Of a DNA stretch of 64,000 nt, positions 38,753 to 47,828 are shown piece after piece; the first letter of the stretch is position 1, and each line of letters opens with the position of its first letter. Under the pieces are notes generated by a model. The model saw only the letters and a program-made list of their open reading frames with translations. It had not been told where the DNA came from and searched no databases. The position numbers and the translations under genes are program-made. Origin of the DNA: an uncultured Alphaproteobacteria bacterium (GTDB lineage Bacteria; Pseudomonadota; Alphaproteobacteria; UBA7985); contig CAJQLX010000037.1 in NCBI GenBank assembly GCA_905479265.1, forward strand, positions 1-64,000, written 5' to 3'.

Positions 38753-39436
38753 ATGAGTGACGCAGCGCATCAGGCACACATTCAGTCTGTTTTGACACTG
38801 ATCGACCAGCGCATTCAAACAGGGCGTCGAACCGTCGTTGCCATCGCTGGCCCACCGGCGTCGGGCAAATCAACGCTGGCTGAGGCCGTTGTTCAGCAAC
38901 TGAACCAGCAGGCGATTGAAGCCCCCGCGTATCAAGCCGCACTTCTGCCCATGGACGGGTATCACTTGGATAACGTCACGCTCGACCAACGGGGGCTCCG
39001 CGCGCGAAAGGGTTCCGTTGACACCTTTGCTGCTGCTGAATTTTGCGCGGCGGTGCGGGCGGTTGCCGAGCTTGGGTCTGCCCATGACATGCCGGGCTTT
39101 GATCGAGACAGCGACAGCGTCGTTGCCGGGCAAATTCGGGTGGACCCTTCCACGCAGATTATCGTGGTTGAGGGCAATTACCTGCTGCTGGACCGCTCGC
39201 CTTGGCGAGACTTGCAGGGTTTCTATGCGGCCACGGTCTTTGTTTGCGCGCCGCGAACTGTGCTGCGGGAGAGGTTGATGGCCCGGTGGAACGATCAGAA
39301 TTTGTCGGAACAGGAGGCGGCGGCGAAGGTTGCGATCAACGACCTGCCCAACGCTGATGTGGTGCTCAGAGAGCGTTTGGCGGCTGATTTGCTGATCGAG
39401 CACAAGACGTCAGATATTCTGCAATCCGAGCCATAG
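38753..39436 (+). CDS. P-loop nucleoside/sugar kinase-like protein (uridine kinase / FrcK-like)
   Basis: Walker A 'VVAIAGPPASGKSTLAEAVVQQL', 'PMDGYHLDNVTLDQRGLRARKGSVDTF'. Confidence 0.8.
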   Translation: MSDAAHQAHIQSVLTLIDQRIQTGRRTVVAIAGPPASGKSTLAEAVVQQLNQQAIEAPAYQAALLPMDGYHLDNVTLDQRGLRARKGSVDTFAAAEFCAAVRAVAELGSAHDMPGFDRDSDSVVAGQIRVDPSTQIIVVEGNYLLLDRSPWRDLQGFYAATVFVCAPRTVLRERLMARWNDQNLSEQEAAAKVAINDLPNADVVLRERLAADLLIEHKTSDILQSEP

Positions 39437-39554
39437 CCGGTGGAGACCAATGTGCTCAGCGGTGGGATGGGCTTGAAAGCTTGGATCGGCTCTGACACGT
39501 TGCTGGCTTGCTGTGGTCGGAGCACCGCAGGCCCATCATGATAGGCGCGAACGC

Positions 39555-42500
39555 GTGAGCCCAGAGACATCCCCCATCGACCCCCTTACTTATTGGGCTG
39601 AGCAGGCTTCCTTGCATTGGGGCGGTCAACCCGCCTTGCAGCCGCTCTACGGCGAATATGATCTCAATTTTCACGCTCAAGAGGCTGACGGCTCGGCCAG
39701 TGTGCTCAAGGTCATGCGGGTGGACTGCGTGCCGGCTGAAATCGATGTTCAAATTGGGCTTTTATCGCAGCTTGAAGACGTGCCGGGTGTGCCGGTGCCT
39801 GAGGTCATTCCGACGGCCACAGGGGCGAACTACGCGCAGGCGCAGGATCAAGACGGGCACGTGCGCTTGATGTGGCGGGTGGGATTGCTGCCCGGCGCAA
39901 CCTTGGACCAGCATGCGCCCACCCGAGGCCTTGCGCATCAAATTGGTACGATGACCGCGCACATGCACGAGGCCCTGAGTGGGTTTCGGCATCCAAGCCT
40001 GAAGCGCACGCTCAAGTGGGATTTGTGCGCGGCGGACTGGATCGAAAACCATCTCTCTGTGTTCGACGATCAGCAGGCGGTTCAAACGCAAATCGCTGCA
40101 TTGCTGCAGTGGTATCAGACACAGGGCCAGCCCTTGTTGCGACGATTGCCGCAGCAGGCGATCCACAACGACCTGAACCAGCAGAACGTGCTGGCCGTTG
40201 GGCGCTCCGGCATGGGGCCAGAGCTGTCTGGTGTGATCGATTTTGGCGATTCGCTCTATAATCCTCGGGTGGCCGATTTGGCGATCGCCGGCGCTTACCT
40301 TGCGATGGATCAGGAACAACCGGTCGAGGCTGTTGCCTCCTTGGTTGCGGGCTATTCGAAAGCTGCGACGTTGTCGTCGGAAGAGCTCGATGCCCTTTGG
40401 CCGCTGTTGCTGATGCGGTTGGCGGTTAGTGTCATTAATTCCGGGCTGCGGAAAGTGGAATTTCCGGACGATGCTTATGTTGTCATCTCGGAACAGCCAG
40501 CGCTGGCCCTGCTCCGCATGGCCCGTGACTTGGACCCCCGGTATGTCGCGATGCGGTTGCGGCAGGCGGCGGGCGGTTCTGAAACGGGCGGAAAGGCGTC
40601 TGTGCCGCAGCACATGGCGGCCGCTATGTTTACCGATGATTTAACGCAGGCCCACATCCTCGATCTTACGCCCGCAAACGTGCATCTGGGCGCCAATCGC
40701 ACCGAACCCGATCAGCAGCAGCTCGATGCGGTGATGCAAGCGGCGGGCGCGCACGGTGGTGCGGTTCTTGGTCGCTATGGCGAAGCGCGGTTGATTTACG
40801 GCGGTGAAGCGTTTGGCCGGACCGACCATGTTGCCAGACGGCGGCGGACGGTTCACATCGGCATCGATGTGTTTTTGCCGCCTGAAACGGCTGTACATGC
40901 GGTGCTGCCGGGGCGGGTTGTTCAGGCGGACTATCGTCCAACGCGCCACGACTATGGCGGAACGCTCATCCTTGAACATGAAGGCGAGGACGGTAGGGTC
41001 TTTCGCGCGCTCTATGGCCATCTCAGCCGCGCTTCAGCGGAATACATGCAGGTTGGTCAACGGTTCGAGGCGGGTGACGTGATCGCGCGCTTGGGGGGTG
41101 TGGAAGAAAATGGCGGCTGGCCACCGCATCTGCATTTGCAAGTCAGCGGGGCCGACGCATCGGCAAATATCGATCTTTGGCCCGGTGTCGTTGATGCTGA
41201 TGGTTGGGATCTGTGGAAAGCGCTGTTCCCCAATCCGGCGGGACTGCTTGGTATTCCGGAGGCGTCGATTGATGCGCGGCCTTCGCCGCTGTCGTCGCTG
41301 AAAGACCGGCGCAAGGCAATGACAGCGGCAAACCTCAAGCTGTCATACCGTGAACCGATCAACATGATCCGGGGTCAAGGAAGCACGCTCATCGATGCCG
41401 ACGGTCGCCGGTTTCTTGATGCTTACAACAATGTTCCTCACGTTGGACATGCGCACCCGCATGTGGCGCAGCGGGTTGCGGAACAGGTCCAGCGGCTTAG
41501 CACCAACACGCGGTACTTGTCCGAGCAGCATTTGGATTATGTTGAACACCTGCTTTCGCTGTTTCCAGATGCGTTTGATACCTGCTTTCTGGTGAACTCT
41601 GGCAGTGAAGCAAACGAGGTCGCGATGCGCCTTGCCGGTGCATTCACGGGCCGTAAAGACATGGCGGTGTCCGAGGTCGGCTATCACGGGATTACGCAAA
41701 AGGCGCTGGACGTCAGTCACTACAAGTTCGCGGGTCCAGGCGGGCAGGGGCAGGAAGACTGGGTGCATGTGCTGCCCATTCCAAACACGTTTAGCGGCCC
41801 GTTTCAGGGGGCTGACGCCGCCCGGGACTACGCCGATCAAGCCGCCGATCTCATTGAACAGATTGGCGGCGCAGAGCAAACCCTGGCGGGTTGCTTGCTG
41901 GAGATTTTCCCCAGTGTCGGCGGGCAACTTATTCCGCCCACCGGCTATCTCCAAAGCCTTGAACGCGCAGTAAAGGCCCAAGGCGGTCTGCTGATTGCCG
42001 ATGAGGTACAGACCGGGTTAGGGCGGCTTGGCTCCCATTTTTGGGCGTTTGAGCACCAAGGGTTGCGCCCGGATATTGTGGTGCTGGGAAAGCCAATCGG
42101 CAACGGGCACCCCATGGGGGCGGTCATCACGCGCAAGGAGATCGCGGCATCGTTCAACAACGGGATGGAGTTCTTTTCGACCTTTGGCGGATCAACGGTT
42201 TCCTGCGCCGCGGGGAAGGCTGTCTTGGACGTTATCGAAGCGGAAAACCTGACTGATTTGGCGGCTCGAACCGGGTCCATGCTTCTCGATGGGCTGGCGT
42301 CCCTGTTCGCGGACTGCACGCTTTCCGCTGATGTGCGGGGGCTGGGTTTGTTTCTGGGCGTGGAGCTGTGCCTTGATGACGGGCACCCGGCCACGGAGGT
42401 TGTGGGCCGGTTGGTGAACGCCATGCGGGATCGGCGGATCCTGATGGGGTCGGATGGGCCGCATGATAGCGTTTTAAAGATCCGGCCCCCCATTTGCTTC

Positions 42501-42575
42501 ACCGAAGCGGACGCTGCCTTTTTCCTCGAAGCGATGGATGACAGCTTGCGCGCTCTGAGCCTGCGGTCTTCGTAA
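39555..42575 (+). CDS. Fusion: APH-type phosphotransferase + M23 peptidase + class III aminotransferase (phospholyase-like)
   Basis: 'AIHNDLNQQNVLAVG...VIDFGD' APH motifs; 'HIGIDVFLPPET...YGHL...HLHLQ' M23 motifs; 'NSGSEANEVAMRLA...LLIADEVQTGLGRLG...VLGKPIGNGHPMGAV' PLP motifs. GTG start inferred. Confidence 0.85.
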   Translation: MSPETSPIDPLTYWAEQASLHWGGQPALQPLYGEYDLNFHAQEADGSASVLKVMRVDCVPAEIDVQIGLLSQLEDVPGVPVPEVIPTATGANYAQAQDQDGHVRLMWRVGLLPGATLDQHAPTRGLAHQIGTMTAHMHEALSGFRHPSLKRTLKWDLCAADWIENHLSVFDDQQAVQTQIAALLQWYQTQGQPLLRRLPQQAIHNDLNQQNVLAVGRSGMGPELSGVIDFGDSLYNPRVADLAIAGAYLAMDQEQPVEAVASLVAGYSKAATLSSEELDALWPLLLMRLAVSVINSGLRKVEFPDDAYVVISEQPALALLRMARDLDPRYVAMRLRQAAGGSETGGKASVPQHMAAAMFTDDLTQAHILDLTPANVHLGANRTEPDQQQLDAVMQAAGAHGGAVLGRYGEARLIYGGEAFGRTDHVARRRRTVHIGIDVFLPPETAVHAVLPGRVVQADYRPTRHDYGGTLILEHEGEDGRVFRALYGHLSRASAEYMQVGQRFEAGDVIARLGGVEENGGWPPHLHLQVSGADASANIDLWPGVVDADGWDLWKALFPNPAGLLGIPEASIDARPSPLSSLKDRRKAMTAANLKLSYREPINMIRGQGSTLIDADGRRFLDAYNNVPHVGHAHPHVAQRVAEQVQRLSTNTRYLSEQHLDYVEHLLSLFPDAFDTCFLVNSGSEANEVAMRLAGAFTGRKDMAVSEVGYHGITQKALDVSHYKFAGPGGQGQEDWVHVLPIPNTFSGPFQGADAARDYADQAADLIEQIGGAEQTLAGCLLEIFPSVGGQLIPPTGYLQSLERAVKAQGGLLIADEVQTGLGRLGSHFWAFEHQGLRPDIVVLGKPIGNGHPMGAVITRKEIAASFNNGMEFFSTFGGSTVSCAAGKAVLDVIEAENLTDLAARTGSMLLDGLASLFADCTLSADVRGLGLFLGVELCLDDGHPATEVVGRLVNAMRDRRILMGSDGPHDSVLKIRPPICFTEADAAFFLEAMDDSLRALSLRSS

Positions 42576-42614
42576 CGGCGTCTTCATCTCTCACACTGTC
42601 AAAGGCCACGTTCA

Positions 42615-43010
42615 ATGATCGAGCGCTCCCTAAGCGGTTTTACCGTTATCGTTCCGACTTACGACGAAGGCCTCGCGTGCTTTCGCGACAAGATGGGTTT
42701 TGCCGTCATCGACGACGTGGACTTGGGGGGCGGCAAGCGGTGGCTGACCGTGGCCCCGTCCAATGACAGTCAGGCCCGCGTGGTTCTCGCCCAGCCGAGC
42801 AACGACATTCAACGCCAGTCGATGGGGCAGCAGGTTGGGGACCGCGTTGGGTTTTTCTTGCAAACCGATGACTTCGACCGCGACCACGCGGCTTTCACCG
42901 AACAGGGCATTGAATTCCAAGAAGCGCCGCGCACGGAGCCTTACGGTAAAGTTGCCGTGTTCCGAGATGACTTCGGCAATCTTTGGGATCTCATTCAGCC
43001 GAACATTTAA
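42615..43010 (+). CDS. VOC/glyoxalase family protein
   Basis: 'FTVIVPTYDEGLACFRDKMGFAVIDDVDLGGGKRWLTVAP...EAPRTEPYGKVAVFRDDFGNLWDLIQP'. Confidence 0.88.
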   Translation: MIERSLSGFTVIVPTYDEGLACFRDKMGFAVIDDVDLGGGKRWLTVAPSNDSQARVVLAQPSNDIQRQSMGQQVGDRVGFFLQTDDFDRDHAAFTEQGIEFQEAPRTEPYGKVAVFRDDFGNLWDLIQPNI

Positions 43011-43085
43011 GAGGCCGGGTTTAAGCCGGGTGGAAAACCCAAAAAGCAGTGGCTCTGAAGCGATGCTCAGAGCCACCATTTGGTC

Positions 43086-43859
43086 CTACTGAGCAACAAA
43101 CAGCACGGGTGCGTCGTAGACATCCAGCAGCTCAAAACCCGGTGCGGTTTCGGCTGTTGCGGCTCGGGCAGCGCGCGATTGTGCGAGAACGCCTTCGAGC
43201 GCATCGTTGACCGGGTAAAAGGTCAAAATAGCGATGCTGCTTTCAGACAGTCGAACGGGGTAAAGACGGCTGGCGCCCAGATCCACAAAGGCTTGGAGCT
43301 GGCCCGCCAAAGCGGGGTCTTGTGCCAAAGCTGCCGGATCAGCGGGAACATTCCAAACGGAAATGCTGACGTGCTCGCTTTGGCCTTCAGCCCCCGGACA
43401 GCCCCCTGCGCTGCTGCTTCCAGAAAGCAGGATGCATCCACCGTCACTTGAGCTGACACTGCCAAGGCCGCCGGAGAGATAGCCCAGACGGCTTGTTGCT
43501 GGTGTCGCATCGATTTGCGTCAGCGCTACGCCTTGCAGCACCTCCAGCATTTCAAATCCCGGATTGTTCGCGGCCCCGTCTCGTAGGGCGGCGGTCTGTT
43601 CCAGCACGCCATCAAGGGCGTCGTTCATCGCATAGAACGTGATGTTGGCAACCTCGCTTTCTGACAGTCGCGCGGAGTGAATTTGATCGGCTCCTGCATC
43701 GATCACGCTCTGAAACTGCGCCACCAAAGCGGGGTTTTGGATCAGGGCGGCAGGGTCGGCAGGGACATTCCAGAACGACATACTGACATAAGCAGCTTGG
43801 GCAGAGGCCAGAGACGGAATGGAAAGGGACGCTAACGCTATCGCAATGAGTCGTTTCAT
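43086..43859 (-). CDS. Secreted hypothetical protein with an internal tandem duplication
   Basis: Signal peptide 'MKRLIAIALASLSIPSLASA'; two copies of 'VSxSxWNVPADPAALxQ.PAL...RLSES...ITFYxxNDALxGVLxQ'. Confidence 0.75.
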   Translation of the reverse strand: MKRLIAIALASLSIPSLASAQAAYVSMSFWNVPADPAALIQNPALVAQFQSVIDAGADQIHSARLSESEVANITFYAMNDALDGVLEQTAALRDGAANNPGFEMLEVLQGVALTQIDATPATSRLGYLSGGLGSVSSSDGGCILLSGSSSAGGCPGAEGQSEHVSISVWNVPADPAALAQDPALAGQLQAFVDLGASRLYPVRLSESSIAILTFYPVNDALEGVLAQSRAARAATAETAPGFELLDVYDAPVLFVAQ

Positions 43860-43914
43860 GGGTTGGTTCCTTTGGTTGATGAAGCCAAAGGGTGATTTGA
43901 ACTGATGTCGGTTT

Positions 43915-44200
43915 CAATAAAAATTAGGAAAAATGGTGGCAACTTCCATATTTTTTCAAATGAAATTGAAAAATTATTCGCATTTGTGAAGGAAAATCGA
44001 ATTTTTGATCTAAAAAATCGAAAACAAAATTACTCAGAGAAATAAAAAAGAAAATGATAAGAAATATCTTTATTGCTCGGTGTATTGTAAGAATGAAATA
44101 TTTACTGAGATTTCAGAAATATTACCAAAGTAAAATTATAAAAATATTTTCTACAACAAATTGACAAATATTAGTTTTAACGAATAGCATTTAAACCACG
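43915..44200. other. AT-rich intergenic island in divergent promoter region
   Basis: Long A/T runs (e.g. aaaaatcgaaaacaaaattactcagagaaataaaaaagaaaatgataag) in an otherwise GC-rich window. Confidence 0.8.
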
Positions 44201-44217
44201 GGAGGCATGGGCGCAGT

Positions 44218-44349
44218 CAATATTAGTGAATTCATTCGGGCTCTTTGTGCGGCGAATGATCAGCGAATATTGTGCTCACCATCGCGCGAATGTCAGTGTT
44301 GGTCGTCCGTTAGGTGAGTGTTGAACCTGCCACAGCGTGTGGGTTCGAT
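44218..44349 (+). promoter_or_regulatory. Candidate structured 5' leader: three consecutive inverted-repeat elements
   Basis: Nested stems caatatt/aatattg and tcattcg/cgaatga (44218-44272); ctcacc/ggtgag (44275-44318); gaacc/ggttc with inner cac/gtg (44323-44346). Confidence 0.4.
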
Positions 44350-44407
44350 GTGCAGCAACAATGCAGGCCCCGATTTTTGAATAAATTCTTTAATAAGGAA
44401 CGAAAAA

Positions 44408-44812
44408 ATGCTGGGTAAACACGTAGGCTCAATGAGCGGCGCAACCACTGTTAAGGCACTCCCAAGCGATTACGGGATGCCATCCTTGGAAACCACTGGC
44501 GCAGGCCAGGGCACCTTGCTCGGTCATGACGTACAGTTCATGGCAACATACTCCGCTGACATGCAGCCAGACGGCTCTTTTTACGGTGAGTGCCCGAACT
44601 CAGGCGTGATCTTGTCGGCAGCTGGGGCGGCGACTTACCGGGCGACTGGTGCTGGTCATCCAACGCCAGACGGCGGCTCTATGTTCCGCGGTGCGGTATA
44701 CTTTTCTAGCCATTCAGAAGCATTCGCTGAGCTTAACGGTAAGGCGTGCGTTTACAGCTGGGACGTTGATGCCAATGGTGTCGCACAGTGGGAAATCCAC
44801 GTCGTCGAATAA
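44408..44812 (+). CDS. Hypothetical protein, 134 aa
   Basis: ORF with ataaggaacg RBS-like sequence upstream; no signal peptide; no family recognised. Confidence 0.65.
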   Translation: MLGKHVGSMSGATTVKALPSDYGMPSLETTGAGQGTLLGHDVQFMATYSADMQPDGSFYGECPNSGVILSAAGAATYRATGAGHPTPDGGSMFRGAVYFSSHSEAFAELNGKACVYSWDVDANGVAQWEIHVVE

Positions 44813-44870
44813 GCTCTTTTCGGGCTAAAACGCCGGATAGAGGTCGCCAGCGTGGCGGCCTCTGACCTCT

Positions 44871-45767
44871 CTATGTTTCCGTTTTGGCAGCAGCAGCAGC
44901 GCGCCGCGATTCCTGCCACGCCAGCAGGATTCCGCCCAAGACAATGATTGAGGCACCAAAGCCCGCCCATCGATCGGGCAGATCGCCAAAGAGCCAGAAA
45001 TCCATGACTGCCGCGAACAGCAGTGACGTGTAGATAAAGGGCATGATCACGCTCGCATCGACCTGTCGCATGGCCCACGTGAAGCTCAACTGCGCGACCG
45101 CCATGCCCAAGCCCACCGACGCCAGTTGAACCCACTGGATGGGGGCTGGCCAGATCCAGACGAATGAGACGACGACTGTGGCCAGAACCACGCCAATCAG
45201 GTTGTTGATGAATAGAATTTGCAGCAGGCGCTCGCGCTGGGTGAGCATCTTGATCGCGATGGATTCAGCCCCGCCCGTCAGCGCGGCAAACAGGGCAATC
45301 AGCGCCGCGGGTTGAAACGCCGAAGTCCCCGGGCGCAGCAAGATCATCGCGCCTGCAACCATCACCCCAATCGCAAAAATGCGCCGCCAGCCAACGCGCT
45401 CGCGCAAAAGCAGCCAAGCCAAGAGCAAAGTCACAATCGGGCTGAGAAAGCTGATCGCCGTCGCATCGGCAAGGACCATGAGTGAGGCTGACCAAAAAAT
45501 GGCTGCGCTGGTTAAATAGCCCAAAACCACGCGGATGCCGTGAAGTCGCAGATGCACGGGCTCAAACTTTTGCCCGCTTCCGTACCAGACCCCAGTCCAA
45601 AGGATGGCGGCGAACAGAAATCGGCCAAATCCGACGTGCAGGGGGTGCAGCGTCGTCTCATGCCCAAAGCCACCAGTAAGCCCCTTGGCCATCACAGTGG
45701 TAAAGGCGATGAAGGCACTCGCAATCGTCATCGCCATAATGGCACGCAGGAGGGGGGACAGGGTCAC
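44871..45767 (-). CDS. EamA/DMT family transporter
   Basis: Multiple TM segments, 'SFLSPIVTLLLAWLLLRERVGWRRIFAIGVMVAGAMILLRPG'. Confidence 0.88.
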   Translation of the reverse strand: MTLSPLLRAIMAMTIASAFIAFTTVMAKGLTGGFGHETTLHPLHVGFGRFLFAAILWTGVWYGSGQKFEPVHLRLHGIRVVLGYLTSAAIFWSASLMVLADATAISFLSPIVTLLLAWLLLRERVGWRRIFAIGVMVAGAMILLRPGTSAFQPAALIALFAALTGGAESIAIKMLTQRERLLQILFINNLIGVVLATVVVSFVWIWPAPIQWVQLASVGLGMAVAQLSFTWAMRQVDASVIMPFIYTSLLFAAVMDFWLFGDLPDRWAGFGASIIVLGGILLAWQESRRAAAAAKTET

Positions 45768-45835
45768 GCTGAGCTTTCAATTGATCAGCGGTTAGGGCGC
45801 ACCTGTTTCACTGAAAACACAAGTTAAATATGCCC

Positions 45836-46729
45836 CTACTTTTTGTTGGTCGGTGGGGGCATTCCGACGGACAGCACGTGAACCTTGCCGTTGTGCAGAG
45901 CAACGCCGGGGTCGGCGAGCCGGTTGCGCTGCACTTTCCGCCATTGCTTGAAGTCAGTGGTTTTCAGCGTAAAGCCGGTGCCAAAGAAAAAGACGGCGCC
46001 GTCGTACTCAACCATGTTCCCGAGCCATGCACCGCCGTCCATATGCAAATTGTCTTGCCGCTCGAAGGTCAGTCCGTCGTCAGAGGTTGCATAATAGCCG
46101 ACACCCCTTTCATCGTGGTTGGGTGAAATCAGGTGCCATTGACCGCCAAAGAATATCACCGCGCAGTCATTGATCCGCGCGCCGTCGAGCTTCATCCGAT
46201 CGCCCGGTTCCATCTCAAACGTCATGCCATCATCGCTGTAGGCTGAGCCAAGCGTCATCAGGTTCGCTGGGCCTGCTTTCCGGGTCAGGTTGCGCGTGAA
46301 ATAGAGCCGGTATCCGCCGTCGTCCAAGGCGACAACCGTTGGGTCAAAGGGGTAGCTGTGGCGGAGTGTTCGGTCGAAATCCACGTCGATGATCTTTGGT
46401 TCCGTCCATCGGCCATTTTTCAGCTCGCTGTAGCCGACATGATCAAAGAACTGGATGGTCTCATCCTTGGTCGGCGCCCATTGGAAATACGCGCGGAGAA
46501 CGCCATCGATCTCGATCAGGGTTGGAACACCCGCCTGATCAATCGCCAGCTTCCGCCCGCGATCGTTGATCGGCAGATCGCTTCTGGTCGAGCCTGACAT
46601 GTACTGCAGGTTTGTCTTCCACGGACCATTGGCTGACAGGTTTCGGGGGTAGACATGATCAGCGCTGACCGTGCGGACGCCGGTAATCAGCGTAAGGAGC
46701 ACGATGGTGCTCAACGTAAAAATTCTCAT
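45836..46729 (-). CDS. Secreted beta-propeller / glycoside hydrolase-like protein
   Basis: Signal peptide 'MRIFTLSTIVLLTLITGVRTVSA'; repeated 'AYSDDGMTFE', 'ATSDDGLTFE' and 'DPTVVALDDGGYRLYF' motifs. Confidence 0.65.
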   Translation of the reverse strand: MRIFTLSTIVLLTLITGVRTVSADHVYPRNLSANGPWKTNLQYMSGSTRSDLPINDRGRKLAIDQAGVPTLIEIDGVLRAYFQWAPTKDETIQFFDHVGYSELKNGRWTEPKIIDVDFDRTLRHSYPFDPTVVALDDGGYRLYFTRNLTRKAGPANLMTLGSAYSDDGMTFEMEPGDRMKLDGARINDCAVIFFGGQWHLISPNHDERGVGYYATSDDGLTFERQDNLHMDGGAWLGNMVEYDGAVFFFGTGFTLKTTDFKQWRKVQRNRLADPGVALHNGKVHVLSVGMPPPTNKK

Positions 46730-46935
46730 GTCGCGGTCTCCATCCAGTCGGTTATCGTTCTGGAAATCGAGGGAGGCTAAGGATGATCTCCGGCCTTTAC
46801 CGTAGGCGATATTGCCCAGCAGAGCGAGAGTGCGGGGAAAAACGGGCCGTCTTGGTGCTGAGCGCTTGGCGGGTTTGGATTCCCATGCAACACATGAAAG
46901 ACCGCAGATACGCACACTGATTTGGGTTTGAGAAC

Positions 46936-47724
46936 ATGAGTGCTGATTTTGGATCGATTGCCGCAATGCCCGAAGCCCCAGCGGGTATGGATGGTGCCGA
47001 ATGGGAGGCGCGACTGGAGCTGGCTGCGACTTACCGCTTGGTGGAGCTCTATGGCTGGACCAGCATAGTCTATAACCACATTACGTTGCGCGTACCCGGC
47101 ACAGACGAGTTTCTGATCAATCCCTTTGGGCTGCGTTATGATGAAATTACGGCCAGTAACCTCGTCCGCGTGACTTTGGACGGGGAGAAAGTCTCGGACA
47201 GCCCTTGGCCGATCAATCAGGCCGGCTACATGATCCACTCGACGCTGCATCGGGCGCGTCCCGATCTGCACTGCATCATCCATACCCACGAGCCGATCAG
47301 TCAGTCGCTGTGTGCTGTGGACGCGCCGTGCGTTCCGCTGACTCAAGAAGGCTGCCAGTTCTATGAGCGCGTGGGCTATCATGACTTTGAAGGGATTGTG
47401 CTCGATGGCTCTGAAGGGCCACGGATTGTGCAGGCGATGGGCCGTGAGTTCCACACGCTTGTTTTGCGCCACCACGGTCTGATCACCGGCGGTTCGACCT
47501 GCACATGGGCTTTTGTCCGGCACCTCGCCTTTATCCGCAATACGGAAGTCCAACTCGCGGCGATGGCAACGGGCCGGATGGTGCCAATTCCGGTGGATGT
47601 GATGATCAATTGCCGTCAGCAGTTCGAGGGCGGATCGGCCCAAGCGGGCGCAGCGCAACGGCATCCCGAATGGCCTGCATTGATCCGTCGCCTTAACGCG
47701 CTGGACCCATCCTGGAAAACCTAA
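46936..47724 (+). CDS. Class II aldolase/adducin family protein
   Basis: 'YNHITLRVPGTDEFLINPFGLRYDEITASNLV', 'HTLVLRHHGLITGG'. Confidence 0.88.
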   Translation: MSADFGSIAAMPEAPAGMDGAEWEARLELAATYRLVELYGWTSIVYNHITLRVPGTDEFLINPFGLRYDEITASNLVRVTLDGEKVSDSPWPINQAGYMIHSTLHRARPDLHCIIHTHEPISQSLCAVDAPCVPLTQEGCQFYERVGYHDFEGIVLDGSEGPRIVQAMGREFHTLVLRHHGLITGGSTCTWAFVRHLAFIRNTEVQLAAMATGRMVPIPVDVMINCRQQFEGGSAQAGAAQRHPEWPALIRRLNALDPSWKT

Positions 47725-47828
47725 TCACCGCCTTTCGCTGAAGCGCCCGCCACGGTAAGCGCCCCTAGAGCGGCCAAGCGGTTCTCCGCTGAGGTCCAAC
47801 GATCATCTGTGACGACGGAAACAAACCT

